Positions 1-8,681 of a stretch of 64,000 nucleotides of DNA are shown piece by piece. Both the position numbers and the translations under genes were made by a program. Source of the DNA: an uncultured Rhodospirillales bacterium (lineage in GTDB: Bacteria > Pseudomonadota > Alphaproteobacteria > Kiloniellales > Kiloniellaceae); NCBI GenBank assembly GCA_913060675.1, contig CAJXUS010000011.1:30804-94803 (forward strand), written 5' to 3'. Within the stretch, counting starts at the first letter, position 1. Each line of letters starts with the position of its first letter. Under the pieces are notes generated by a model that was not told the DNA's origin, did not search any database, and saw only the letters and a list, made by a program, of their open reading frames with translations.

Positions 1-477
1 GCTCCTGAGATGACAACCATCTCGTCCGACCACGATAAAACCGCACCCACTTACCCCGATATAAGTGAAACACCACTCCATATACTGGTCGCCGAAGACA
101 ACAAGATCAATCAAATGCTCTTGTTAAAATTCCTTACCAAACGCGGGCACCGAACGGAGATCGCCATAAATGGTATAGAGGCTTTGAATTACGTGGAAAA
201 TAATTCTCCCGATATCATTCTGATGGATATTCAAATGCCTGAAATGGACGGAATTGAAGCAACCAAAGCCATTCGGGCGCTGGATGGTCACAAGGCCAAA
301 ATTCCCATTATCGCCGTGACCGCAAACGCCATGAAGGGTGATCGCGATAGCTACATTGCAGCTGGTATGAACGACTACGTTGCCAAGCCGGTGGACTTTA
401 AAAAGCTTATGGAAGTCATAAAGACCTATGCCCCGAGCCAATATTCAGAAGCTATTCTTGAAGCTTCGGAAAATTGA
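1..477 (+). CDS. Receiver domain, probable 3' end of a hybrid sensor kinase (partial)
   Basis: The reading frame is open from base 1, so the gene probably starts upstream of the window; an in-frame ATG lies at base 10 but has no visible ribosome site. What is present is one complete response-regulator receiver domain. Counted from that ATG it has the acidic pair E29/D30, the phospho-acceptor D73 in LMDIQMPEMDG, the conserved Thr104 and K126 in YVAKPVD. The sequence style (VAEDNKINQ, AVTANAMKGD, GMNDYVAKP) is that of C-terminal receivers of hybrid histidine kinases, which relay phosphate from the kinase core to an Hpt protein. There is no DNA-binding domain after it. A free-standing single-domain regulator is the alternative. 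Confidence 0.85.
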   Translation, partial: APEMTTISSDHDKTAPTYPDISETPLHILVAEDNKINQMLLLKFLTKRGHRTEIAINGIEALNYVENNSPDIILMDIQMPEMDGIEATKAIRALDGHKAKIPIIAVTANAMKGDRDSYIAAGMNDYVAKPVDFKKLMEVIKTYAPSQYSEAILEASEN

Positions 478-606
478 GCCCACTCGTGTTCTATAAGTAG
501 ATACCCGTTTATAACCTCGTTTATAGGTCCCCATTACAGGCTGTAACCTTAACCACACCAGAAGTTACACGCCTAGAATACGACCTCCAAAAAAAGATGA
601 CACGCC

Positions 607-640
607 AACGATTGTCACCCATTTCCAGGTGACAATCGTT
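607..640. repeat. Perfect 13-bp inverted repeat, stem-loop
   Basis: AACGATTGTCACC at 607-619 and GGTGACAATCGTT at 628-640 are exact reverse complements separated by 8 bases. No T-run follows in either direction, so it is not a classical intrinsic terminator. It lies between the end of the receiver gene and the dehydrogenase at 760, and could be an mRNA 3' stabilising hairpin or a protein-binding site. Confidence 0.6.
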
Positions 641-759
641 CAGAGCTCTTGTGTGATTTGCCCCAAGTTTCTAAGCTCTGCGCAATTCAATCACTCTTTG
701 GGCGATAAGATTGTCTTTTAAATTATCCCCAAATTACCCAGAAAGACGAGGAGCAGAAA

Positions 760-1629
760 ATGGCGAAGGTTGCGTTTATTGGTTTGGGAGTTATGGGCTA
801 TCCAATGGCGGGGCATTTGGCTGCCAAAGGTCATGACGTTAGGGTATATAACCGTACAGGAGCCAAGTCAGAGGCTTGGGTCAAGGAACACGGTGGCAGT
901 AAGGGCGATACTCCACGCGCTGCTTGCGAAGGTGCCGAAATTATTTTTTGCTGCGTAGGTAACGACGACGATTTACGTTCTGTTGTTCTTGGAGATGACG
1001 GCATCTTCGCCGGTATGTCCGCCGATGCCGTTCTTGTTGATCACACCACAGCTTCTGCTGATGTCGCTCGCGAACTCGGTGCCATTGCCACGGATAAAGG
1101 CCTTCACTTTATCGATGCTCCGGTTTCCGGTGGTCAGGCTGGTGCTGAAAACGGTGTTCTGACCGTCATGTGTGGTGGAGAACAAGCTGCCTTTGATCGT
1201 ATTCAGCCTGTGGCAGATTGCTTTTCGCGCGCCGTTACTCTTATGGGGCCTGTTGGTTCTGGTCAGCTAACCAAGATGGTCAACCAGATCGCCATCGCCG
1301 GGGTGGTTCAGGGCCTAAGTGAAGCCATGAACTTTGGCCAAAAAGCCGACCTTGATATGGAAAAAGTTATCGACGTGATTTCAAAGGGTGCCGCCGGTTC
1401 CTGGCAGATGGAAAACCGTGGATCGACCATGTGTAAGGGCGAGTTCGAATTTGGCTTTGCCGTAGACTGGATGCGTAAAGATCTCGGTATTTGCTTTGAC
1501 GAATCAAAACGCAATGGCGCCCGTCTGCCGGTTACCCATCTTGTTGATCAATTCTATGCTCAGGTTCAAGGCCGCGGCGGCAAACGCTGGGATACGTCCA
1601 GTCTGGTACACCTGCTTCAAAACGACTAA
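760..1629 (+). CDS. NAD(P)-dependent beta-hydroxyacid dehydrogenase (3-hydroxyisobutyrate dehydrogenase family)
   Basis: A 289-residue protein of the 3-hydroxyisobutyrate dehydrogenase / tartronate-semialdehyde reductase superfamily, which reduces or oxidises short beta-hydroxyacids in the cytoplasm. The N-terminal Rossmann fold starts with FIGLGVMGYPMAGHL (residues 6-20). The substrate motif DAPVSGGQAGAENG lies at 119-132, and the catalytic Lys172 and Asn176 sit in GSGQLTKMVNQ. Length is normal for the family. GAGGAG six bases before the ATG supports the start. It stands alone, and a convergent hairpin separates it from the next gene. The substrate cannot be told from sequence; glyoxylate/succinic-semialdehyde reductases are close relatives. 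Confidence 0.85.
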   Translation: MAKVAFIGLGVMGYPMAGHLAAKGHDVRVYNRTGAKSEAWVKEHGGSKGDTPRAACEGAEIIFCCVGNDDDLRSVVLGDDGIFAGMSADAVLVDHTTASADVARELGAIATDKGLHFIDAPVSGGQAGAENGVLTVMCGGEQAAFDRIQPVADCFSRAVTLMGPVGSGQLTKMVNQIAIAGVVQGLSEAMNFGQKADLDMEKVIDVISKGAAGSWQMENRGSTMCKGEFEFGFAVDWMRKDLGICFDESKRNGARLPVTHLVDQFYAQVQGRGGKRWDTSSLVHLLQND

Positions 1630-1643
1630 TTCGAGAACTACGA

Positions 1644-1678
1644 AATCAGCAGTATGGCGTTAAGCTGTGCTGCTGATT
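1644..1678. terminator. Hairpin between convergent genes
   Basis: AATCAGCAG (1644-1652) and CTGCTGATT (1670-1678) form a perfect 9-bp stem with a 17-base loop. It lies between the convergent ends of the dehydrogenase and the GNAT-like gene. There is no long T-run, so termination activity is uncertain. Confidence 0.4.
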
Positions 1679-1697
1679 TATATTCTGAATATTAGCT

Positions 1698-2498
1698 CTA
1701 TTGCCCCCAGAGCTGAAGACCTGCTTCTTCCGAGGACGCAATACCACAAAGCACCGTGGTATCCAGCTTGAGACCACATCTTTCGACCATCCGTTGAGAT
1801 ATTTTATTTTCTGCGGATACCTGTTCGTAAAAACTATTGGCACCGAGCTTGGTAATACAACTCCGCACCATCTCTGCATTGACCTGTACGCCTAGCCCGT
1901 TTCCACGGTGGTTAGCATCAACCGCAACCAGACCGCCCCATCCCGTATTACTATGTTCACTGTGGTCGTTATGAGCAAAATAACCATAGGCCATAGCAAC
2001 AATTTCACCACAAGATTTACGCACCACCTTGGTACAGGCATCTACGGACTGACCAGAAAGCATCAAACCAGATACTGGGGGGATACCATTGTTTGATAAA
2101 AAGGTTTGGACTTCTTTGATAAGTTCCGGATTGTGGAGCTCTTCTTCAGGGATAAACGAGAGTTCTTCTGGTAATATCTTGCGAACAAGAGGTTCGGTGG
2201 CTTTCAAGATATCTGTTGCGGACCCTGTAAACACATTCCAAAAGTTAATTCCAAAACCCTCTGCAGATAACTTATCACGTACCGCTTCTATGGTGTTGGC
2301 TGGTATCATGCGAAAACCAAATCGGCCATCACGCTTTAGATGCGCAAAGATAACATCCCAACCAAGCACATCTGGATCATCACACCCCAAGCATCGTCCA
2401 GGATGACACGCGCCCGCCGTCGAATACATCCAGTTGGTGTATTCGTCAGCTTTGCGCTGCAGTCGCACTTGTATGTCCGTGCCGAAATATTGTTCCAT
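1698..2498 (-). CDS. GNAT-family acetyltransferase-like protein with N-terminal Cys cluster
   Basis: The start at 2498 is chosen because AGGGG lies just upstream of this ATG; an in-frame codon at 2528 lacks a ribosome site. The 266-residue product ends in a GNAT-like acetyltransferase domain: GWGGLVAVDANHRGNGLGVQV resembles the acetyl-CoA-binding motif A, and EQVSAENKISQRMVERCG resembles the C-terminal part of the fold. The N-terminal half is unlike standard GNAT proteins and contains CHPGRCLGC, a CX4CX2C cluster that could bind a metal or an iron-sulfur centre. The substrate is unknown. It is transcribed divergently from the SbmA-like gene. Confidence 0.65.
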   Translation of the reverse strand: MEQYFGTDIQVRLQRKADEYTNWMYSTAGACHPGRCLGCDDPDVLGWDVIFAHLKRDGRFGFRMIPANTIEAVRDKLSAEGFGINFWNVFTGSATDILKATEPLVRKILPEELSFIPEEELHNPELIKEVQTFLSNNGIPPVSGLMLSGQSVDACTKVVRKSCGEIVAMAYGYFAHNDHSEHSNTGWGGLVAVDANHRGNGLGVQVNAEMVRSCITKLGANSFYEQVSAENKISQRMVERCGLKLDTTVLCGIASSEEAGLQLWGQ

Positions 2499-2645
2499 AA
2501 CACCCCTATGACAAGAACAGTCTATCAATAGATTGTGAAGGAAACCTTGGTGGCCTGCAAATACCTAATGCAGCCTTGCTCCGGCCTTATGCTACCGTCA
2601 TGATGGCACAAATTTCAATTTTGCGGCCAAAAGAGAAAGAACCCC

Positions 2646-3710
2646 ATGTTTCATAGCTTTTTTAAATCAAAAAAATGGGCGCGGTGGGCCTATGGTGGAG
2701 GCTCAGTTCTTATCCTGTCGCTATGGATACAGGTTCAATTCACTGTTGCCATCAATGTTTGGTACAAAGGATTTTACGACCTATTACAAAATGCCAAGGA
2801 CTACTACGAAAAATCAGATGAAGGTATCACCCTTTTTTATGATAAATTAGTTGGTATCGATTATGTTTTAAATGGGTTTGAAGGAGAGCCTTCATTTTTA
2901 ACTCTCGCATTTCCATACATAATTATTGCAACAATTACTGGATGGTTCACAAGAGTTTATACGTTACAATGGCGTGAAGCGATTACCTTTAACTTTATCC
3001 CCCGGTGGCGCTCTGTAGAAGAGGAAATCGAAGGTGCCTCACAGCGAATTCAGGAAGATTGTTACAAATTTGCAGATATAGTTCAAAGCCTTGGATTACA
3101 GGTTGTTCGTGCTATAATGACCTTAATTGCTTTTATACCAATACTTTGGAGCCTAAGTGATAAAGTTGACATCCCTATTTTAAGAGACATAGAGGGATCT
3201 TTAGTATGGCTGGCCTTTTTAGTTTCCTTAGGTGGATTAGTAATTTCATGGGTTGTGGGTAGCAAACTACCTGGCTTGGAATACAACAATCAAAAAGTAG
3301 AAGCTGCTTTTAGAAAAGACCTCGTTCTTGGAGAAGATAATAAAGCCCAATATGCACAACCCGAAACTTTGTTTGAACTTTTTACAGGCATACGATTTAA
3401 CTATCGGCGTCTATTTTGGCACTACGGGTATTTTGATCTTTGGGCTATTTTCTACGATCAGTTTATGTCAATCGCACCATACCTAATAATGGGCCCAAGC
3501 TTATTTACAGGAAAAATTTTACTTGGAGTTATGATTCAAGTTTCCAACGCGTTTGCTAAAGTACATGGAAGCTTCTCTCTTTTCCTCCACAATTGGACAA
3601 GAATAACTGAATTAAGATCTATTTACCGACGGATCCATGAATTTGAACACAACTTACGTAAGTATGAGAAACCACAACCAAATTCAGCCCTCCCTATTCC
3701 TGGAGAATAA
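2646..3710 (+). CDS. SbmA/BacA-family inner-membrane peptide transporter
   Basis: A 354-residue polytopic protein of the SbmA/BacA family, proton-driven inner-membrane importers of peptides (microcins, proline-rich antimicrobial peptides, bleomycin) with the ABC-exporter membrane fold but no ATPase domain. Hydrophobic segments lie near residues 15-37, 87-104, 150-170 and 185-205, with more towards the C terminus. The family-typical stretch FNFIPRWRSVEEEIEGASQR runs from residue 115, and there is no Walker motif. It is somewhat shorter than the roughly 400 residues of E. coli SbmA. The gene is visibly richer in A and T than its neighbours, which may indicate acquisition. It is monocistronic, with a terminator at 3730. 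Confidence 0.85.
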   Translation: MFHSFFKSKKWARWAYGGGSVLILSLWIQVQFTVAINVWYKGFYDLLQNAKDYYEKSDEGITLFYDKLVGIDYVLNGFEGEPSFLTLAFPYIIIATITGWFTRVYTLQWREAITFNFIPRWRSVEEEIEGASQRIQEDCYKFADIVQSLGLQVVRAIMTLIAFIPILWSLSDKVDIPILRDIEGSLVWLAFLVSLGGLVISWVVGSKLPGLEYNNQKVEAAFRKDLVLGEDNKAQYAQPETLFELFTGIRFNYRRLFWHYGYFDLWAIFYDQFMSIAPYLIMGPSLFTGKILLGVMIQVSNAFAKVHGSFSLFLHNWTRITELRSIYRRIHEFEHNLRKYEKPQPNSALPIPGE

Positions 3711-3729
3711 TTCAACCTATGTCATTGAT

Positions 3730-3758
3730 AAAAGCAGCAGGGAAACTTGCTGCTTTTT
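3730..3758 (+). terminator. Rho-independent terminator after the SbmA-like gene
   Basis: AAAAGCAGCA (3730-3739) pairs with TGCTGCTTTT (3748-3757) around an 8-base loop and runs directly into a T-run. It starts 19 bases after the stop codon. Confidence 0.85.
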
Positions 3759-3870
3759 CACATTCTTGCGGTAAACACCCCACCACCTGTCATCAGGCTT
3801 TGCGCCGCGAAATCTCTCATGATTAACTCTCCGTAAATTCAATAATACAAAGAATTACCCGGAGAAGACC

Positions 3871-4830
3871 ATGACAAATAAAGATCTCCTGACCGTTGGC
3901 TTAGCCCAGATCACCCCAGTTTGGCTCAACCGTGAGGCCACTTTGGTAAAGATCGCGGACTATATAAATCAAGCCGCCGATCAAGGCTGTGATCTCGTCG
4001 GTTTTGGTGAGGCTTTGGCGCCCGGGTATCCTTTCTGGCTCGATCGCACCGATGGCGCACGTTTTAACAACGACATCCAAAAAGAAATCCACGCCAAGTA
4101 CCTCGACGAGGGCGTCTGCATTGAACGTGGTGATCTCACAAGTATCTGTGAGCTAGCAAAGGCGCGCTCAATCGCAGTTTATGTCGGCATCATGGAACGT
4201 CCCTTGGATCGTGCAGGACATAGCCTCTATTGCACACTGGTTTATATCGACAAACTGGGCGAGATCGGCTCCGTCCACCGTAAGTTAATGCCAACTTACG
4301 AAGAACGTCTCGCCTGGGCACCGGGGGATGGCCACGGCCTTCGCACGCATCCGATTGGCGAATTCACCGTCGGTGGCCTGAACTGTTGGGAAAACTGGAT
4401 GCCGCTGGCGCGTGCTTCGCTCTATGCTCAAGGCGAAGATCTACATTTTTCCTGTTGGCCTGGGGGCGATCACAACACCCACGACCTTCCCGGTTTTATC
4501 GCTAAAGAATCCCGCTCTTACACCATGTTTGTCTGTGGCCTGATGCGTATCGAAGATATTGCCAACGATATTCCATACGCAGATTTGATCAGAGCAGGTG
4601 AAAGTACAGGGTTCCTTGCCAATGGCGGATCGTGCCTAATGGGACCTGACGGAAAGTGGGTGATTGAGCCGATAGTCGGTGAAGAACGTCTCGCTGTTGC
4701 GACCATCGACCACAAACTGGTCCGGCGTGAACGGCAGAATTTTGATCCTGCAGGGCACTATTCTCGCCCGGATGTGACACAGCTAACCGTTAACAGAGCT
4801 CGTCAATCCACAGTAATTTTAAAAGACTAG
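3871..4830 (+). CDS. Nitrilase-superfamily carbon-nitrogen hydrolase
   Basis: A 319-residue enzyme of the nitrilase branch, hydrolysing a nitrile or amide through a Cys thioester. The catalytic triad is visible: Glu47 in GFGEALAPGYPFW, Lys138 in HRKLMPTYEERLAW, and Cys172 in GLNCWENWMPLARASLYAQG. The Cys-Trp-Glu-Asn pattern and the HRKLMPTYEER stretch are those of true nitrilases/cyanide hydratases rather than amidases. Length is slightly below the usual 330-360. CCGGAGAAG precedes the ATG. It is a single-gene unit, ending 9 bases before the convergent sensor kinase. The natural substrate is unknown. Confidence 0.87.
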   Translation: MTNKDLLTVGLAQITPVWLNREATLVKIADYINQAADQGCDLVGFGEALAPGYPFWLDRTDGARFNNDIQKEIHAKYLDEGVCIERGDLTSICELAKARSIAVYVGIMERPLDRAGHSLYCTLVYIDKLGEIGSVHRKLMPTYEERLAWAPGDGHGLRTHPIGEFTVGGLNCWENWMPLARASLYAQGEDLHFSCWPGGDHNTHDLPGFIAKESRSYTMFVCGLMRIEDIANDIPYADLIRAGESTGFLANGGSCLMGPDGKWVIEPIVGEERLAVATIDHKLVRRERQNFDPAGHYSRPDVTQLTVNRARQSTVILKD

Positions 4831-4839
4831 GATCAAATT

Positions 4840-6528
4840 TTAGTACAGGGATTGAACACCCGGTTTAGTTCCTGCTTTTCCTACGTCAGTAATTTTCTCG
4901 GGCTTATTCGACAAAACCTTCTTGTCTATTACCCGCGTACTTGGAAGCCTGATGTGTACGGATGTCCCTTCGTCCAATTGGCTTTCGATTTGGACAGTCC
5001 CCCCATGTAGGTCAACCAAGGACTTTACGATATGGAGGCCGAGCCCGGTTCCATCATGACTTCGCGTAAGAGCTTCACCGGCTTGATGGAATGGCTCCAT
5101 AACAAGGACGAGATCTTCCGGGCTTATTCCAATCCCTCGGTCAACAACATCGAAGCACATATCACCACTATCAGATAGTGATATGGATGCAGAGACTTTT
5201 CCGCCTGCAGTCGAGAATTTCACGGCGTTTGAAAGTACGTTTATCAATATCTGTTTAATCCGCCGCGGATCGCCATAAAGGTAAGGTAAATCTTCAGGCA
5301 AGTCCAAATTGAAAGAGATATTTTGGCTCTCTGCCCGATACACAATCATTTTGTAGCTCGAATTCATGAGATCGATGAGGTCGATCTCACATTCTCTCAG
5401 ATCTATCTCTCCGGTTTCTAACTTTGATACATCAAGAACATCATTGAGAACTTCAAGCAGGTGTACACCCGCATCATTTATATCAACCGAATAATCGCGA
5501 TACCTTTCTTGTCCAAGAGGACCAAAGGCTTCATTTTTCAACAATTCAGAAAACCCGATAATACAGTTTAGCGGCGTACGTAATTCATGGCTCATATTGG
5601 CAAGGAACTCCGTTTTGGCCCGACTTGCCACTTGCTCCTTGCCCATAGCTTTTGTTAACCGCTCTTCCGTTTCTATCCTGTGAAGCAGCTCAGCCTGCAG
5701 TTCAACCGTGCGTAAACCAACCCGTTTTTCGAGACTTTTATTCGCTTCTTCTAGCGCTTCAGCCGCTTTTTTTCGGGCTGTAACATCGGTGTAGGTGGTA
5801 ACAAATCCATCTTGAACAGGATTACCATTAACAGCAACGACGCTTCCATTTTTTCGAGTTCGTTCTAGATAATGCGGCTCGAACTTATAAGACAGTGCCA
5901 TTCTCTCGTTGACCTGTTCCTCAACGTTGCCATGGCCATATTCGCCTTTTTCAGCATTATATCTAAATAAATCAGCAAGTGGCGTTCCTGGTTTTCCCAA
6001 TTCTCGCGGAAAATCCATCAGCTCTAGAAAGCGATCATTGCAAAGAACCAGATTACAATTACGATCAAACAGAGAAATCCCTTGAGTGATGCTCTCAACA
6101 ACAGTTTGTAACTGCCCTGCAATTGCCGTAAGCCCTCCGACAAGACAAGAAGAAGCATCACTTACAATGAGCGACAAACCACCGTCGGTCATCTGAGCTG
6201 TTCGCAATTGTATCAGCAACTGGTTAGATTTTTGGAAAACCACGGGTTGACCAAGACCAAGAAAGTAGAGCCATTCATCGAGAACCTGATTATTTTTTTC
6301 TTCAGGCTTGGCTTGTTGATCTTGTTCGACACACGATAATAAAATCTGTGAGAGTGGCGTATTTGGTTTAACCAAGTCACTTGCCAGACCCAAAATTTCT
6401 TGAAAATCTGCATCACACGCTATGAGCGCATGATTGGCATTAAAGAAAGCAACCGCTTGCTTTGGTAGATAAAGTGGACTTGTTGGATGAGTATTCCCCA
6501 TCTCATTATGGTGCTTTTTTTTTCCCAT
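4840..6528 (-). CDS. PAS-domain sensor histidine kinase
   Basis: A 562-residue kinase with no evident transmembrane segment, so probably cytoplasmic. The N-terminal half (to about 275) carries PAS-like regions, including VVESITQGISLFDRNCNLVLCNDRF, the form of PAS fold common in alphaproteobacterial kinases. A short coiled-coil linker follows, then the dimerisation/phospho-acceptor helix with His314 in FLANMSHELRTPLN. The ATPase domain shows the N box (NVLSNAVKF), DRGIGI and GTGLGLHIVKSL. GAGG lies upstream of the ATG. No response regulator is adjacent, so its partner is unknown. It is transcribed away from the class V aminotransferase. Confidence 0.9.
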   Translation of the reverse strand: MGKKKHHNEMGNTHPTSPLYLPKQAVAFFNANHALIACDADFQEILGLASDLVKPNTPLSQILLSCVEQDQQAKPEEKNNQVLDEWLYFLGLGQPVVFQKSNQLLIQLRTAQMTDGGLSLIVSDASSCLVGGLTAIAGQLQTVVESITQGISLFDRNCNLVLCNDRFLELMDFPRELGKPGTPLADLFRYNAEKGEYGHGNVEEQVNERMALSYKFEPHYLERTRKNGSVVAVNGNPVQDGFVTTYTDVTARKKAAEALEEANKSLEKRVGLRTVELQAELLHRIETEERLTKAMGKEQVASRAKTEFLANMSHELRTPLNCIIGFSELLKNEAFGPLGQERYRDYSVDINDAGVHLLEVLNDVLDVSKLETGEIDLRECEIDLIDLMNSSYKMIVYRAESQNISFNLDLPEDLPYLYGDPRRIKQILINVLSNAVKFSTAGGKVSASISLSDSGDMCFDVVDRGIGISPEDLVLVMEPFHQAGEALTRSHDGTGLGLHIVKSLVDLHGGTVQIESQLDEGTSVHIRLPSTRVIDKKVLSNKPEKITDVGKAGTKPGVQSLY

Positions 6529-6763
6529 ACATTCGACCTCAGGTGTGTTTATCGGCTTGTTTACCAGCCTTGGTCGAAAAGAGTAGCGACCAAATCCTTA
6601 AAAATTGGTTGCACCACAATACAAACCTTGACCTCATCCCCTCAAAGGTCGTTAGATATTTCACAATAGACGTTCAACACTCTGCCCCTTCATCGACTAT
6701 TTCCTCGTCGTCAAAAGCAAAATTAACAATGATTGGGAATTTTCAAATAGGTATGACAACAGT

Positions 6764-7990
6764 ATGACAACACTTGATCTCGACTTTGTGCGTTCTCACT
6801 TTTCAGCTTTTGATGAACCCTCCCTCAAAGGGTGGTCATTTTTTGAAAATGCCGGCGGATCTTATGCCTGTAATCAGGTCATTGACCGTCTCACCAACTA
6901 TTATCGTAAAACCAAGCTTCAACCCTATCATCCTTTCCCAGCTTCTGAACAAGCTGGCCGGGAAATGGATGAAGCTATGGTTAACCTTGCGGCCTATTTG
7001 AACGTTGACGAAGATGAGATCGATCTCGGCCCGTCCACCAGCCAAAACACCTATGTTCTTGCGCAGGCTTTTCGCTCCATAATGCAGGCTGGTGATGAAA
7101 TTATCGTCACCAATCAGGATCACGAAGCTAATTCTGGTGCATGGCGGCGTTTGGCAGACAGCGGCATTATTGTTCGAGAATGGCGTGTTGATCCTGAAAC
7201 GGGTTACCTTGATCTAGCTGAGCTCGACAATCTTCTCAATGACAAAACTCGGCTAGTCACCTTTCCGCATTGTTCAAACATCATTGCCCATGTGAACCCC
7301 GTGGCTGAAATTTCAGCCAAAGCTCACGCGGTTGGCGCCAGAGTTGTTGTCGATGGCGTCTCTTATGCAGGTCACGGTTTTCCTGACGTTGATGCGCTAG
7401 GTGCTGATATCTATCTGTTCTCTCTCTATAAAACCTATGGCCCCCATCAAGGGTTGATGGTTGTACGTAATGACACCCGAGAGGCTTTGGGCTATCAGGG
7501 ACACTTTTTTAATAAGGATCTCGCCCACAAAAGACTGGTTCCAGCCGGACCAGATCATGCCCAGGTCGCGGCATCCAGTGGTGTTACCGAGTATTTTGAT
7601 GCGATCCATGCCCATCACTTTGGGGCTCATACTGATGCCAACAAACGCGGCCATGACATCCATGATCTTTTTCAAGCTCACGAACAAGCGTTGATGGCAC
7701 CGCTATTGGAATACATTCGAAGCCGCAATGATGTCAGGTTACTCGGACCGGAAAACCCAGAGGAACGCGCACCGACAATCTCTATGGTCACCAACCTCGA
7801 TGGACGCTCGGTAGCAGCAGATCTATCCAAGCACGGTATAATGGCTGCGGGCGGACATTTTTATTCGTACCGCTTGTTCCAGGGGTTAAATCTTGATCCT
7901 GAAGCGGGTGCTCTTCGGGTATCTTTTGTGCACTACACGAGCCCTGATGATATAGAGAAACTCCTCAAAGCGATGGATGCAGTGCTCTAA
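6764..7990 (+). CDS. Class V aminotransferase, cysteine-desulfurase-like
   Basis: A 408-residue PLP enzyme of fold type I, class V. The Schiff-base lysine is K223 in SLYKTYGPHQG and the pyridine-N-binding Asp is D197 in VDGVSYAGHG. The overall sequence, including FENAGGSYACNQVIDRL near the N terminus and GPSTSQNTYVLAQAF, resembles the cysteine-desulfurase-like group of uncertain function. No catalytic Cys loop of the IscS/SufS type is visible, so true desulfurase activity is doubtful. Only a weak ribosome site precedes the ATG. It stands alone: the sensor kinase is divergent and a hairpin follows at 8034. Confidence 0.82.
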   Translation: MTTLDLDFVRSHFSAFDEPSLKGWSFFENAGGSYACNQVIDRLTNYYRKTKLQPYHPFPASEQAGREMDEAMVNLAAYLNVDEDEIDLGPSTSQNTYVLAQAFRSIMQAGDEIIVTNQDHEANSGAWRRLADSGIIVREWRVDPETGYLDLAELDNLLNDKTRLVTFPHCSNIIAHVNPVAEISAKAHAVGARVVVDGVSYAGHGFPDVDALGADIYLFSLYKTYGPHQGLMVVRNDTREALGYQGHFFNKDLAHKRLVPAGPDHAQVAASSGVTEYFDAIHAHHFGAHTDANKRGHDIHDLFQAHEQALMAPLLEYIRSRNDVRLLGPENPEERAPTISMVTNLDGRSVAADLSKHGIMAAGGHFYSYRLFQGLNLDPEAGALRVSFVHYTSPDDIEKLLKAMDAVL

Positions 7991-8033
7991 CCTTATTGTT
8001 ATGCTCAATATCTATGATATTTAAATTTGTCAA

Positions 8034-8072
8034 AATGAAGCCAATGATCACCGTGAGATCGTTGGCTTCATT
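8034..8072 (+). terminator. 15-bp hairpin downstream of the aminotransferase
   Basis: The 15-base arms 8034-8048 and 8058-8072 pair fully if one G-U pair is allowed, around a 9-base loop. No strong T-run follows, so it may be an mRNA end-stabilising structure or a weak terminator. Confidence 0.5.
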
Positions 8073-8085
8073 GACTTATACGTTC

Positions 8086-8146
8086 ATAAACCGTCATAAA
8101 CCCAGCATCCGTTGAGTATAAACTTTTGGTATAAACCCCGGTTTAT
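8086..8146. repeat. Iterated ATAAAC hexamers upstream of the PepSY gene
   Basis: ATAAAC occurs at 8086, 8096, 8118 and 8131 on the + strand, and its complement GTTTAT occurs at 8141. They lie in the 230-bp gap ahead of the PepSY gene, where a promoter would be expected. The spacing (10, 22 and 13 bases) is close to whole helical turns. They are candidate binding sites for a regulator. Confidence 0.35.
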
Positions 8147-8233
8147 AAGCCAAAGTTCAATAGATTAATTCTCAACCCGACGCCAAGTTCAGTTCATCGA
8201 TCAATACACCCACCAACAAGATTGGATGAACAC

Positions 8234-8503
8234 ATGAAAACTTTAAAGCAAACAATCGTACTTTCTTCTATCGGTATTTTCACGCTCGCTGGGGTCGCTT
8301 TGGCACACAGCCTTGATGGATCTTATGCCGGGAAATCAAAAACCGAAATCACCACGTTATTGCAAGACCAGGGCTATGAAGTTCGGGATATAGAAGTCGA
8401 AGATGATCTCCTTGAAGCCTACGCAATGAAAGACGGCATGCGTTTTGAGATCTATGTCGATCCGAATACTGGCAACATCGTAAAAGTTGAAGAAGACGAC
8501 TAA
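8234..8503 (+). CDS. Small secreted PepSY-domain protein
   Basis: The ATG at 8234 gives an 89-residue protein; a TTG at 8222 would add four residues. An N-terminal signal peptide (positively charged MKTLKQ, hydrophobic core, then GVALAHS) sends it to the periplasm. The mature part (KSKTEITTLLQDQGYEVRD, then RFEIYVDPNTGNIVKVEEDD) is one PepSY repeat, a fold often found beside cytochrome b561-type proteins and two-component systems in which it acts as a periplasmic sensory or inhibitory module. It is followed in the same direction by a b-type cytochrome and a membrane LuxR regulator. No clear ribosome site is seen. Confidence 0.85.
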   Translation: MKTLKQTIVLSSIGIFTLAGVALAHSLDGSYAGKSKTEITTLLQDQGYEVRDIEVEDDLLEAYAMKDGMRFEIYVDPNTGNIVKVEEDD

Positions 8504-8561
8504 TCGAATTTTGATTTAATCAAGTCACATCTCAATTTATTTTTTCACCAGAAGCAAAGAG

Positions 8562-8638
8562 CATCGTGTAGGCCTCCTACACAAGCGATGTCGCGACGCA
8601 GTGAAAAATTTAAATGGGATGTGACGCCACCGGGTGGC
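8562..8638 (+). other. Two hairpins in the gap between the PepSY and cytochrome genes
   Basis: GTGTAGG (8566-8572) pairs with CCTACAC (8576-8582), and the stem can extend through CATC (8562-8565) with GATG (8587-8590). A second hairpin, GCCAC/GTGGC, occupies 8626-8638. Together they give a structured 178-base intercistronic region that could set different expression levels of the two genes. Confidence 0.4.
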
Positions 8639-8681
8639 TGTGATGCTACCCAACTTCCCAGCCCTCTTAAGGAGAAACCCC

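Noticed and set aside
6462..6767. 101-codon open frame upstream of the aminotransferase
   Set aside because: Its 5' part is antisense to the sensor kinase start; low-complexity translation and no ribosome site.
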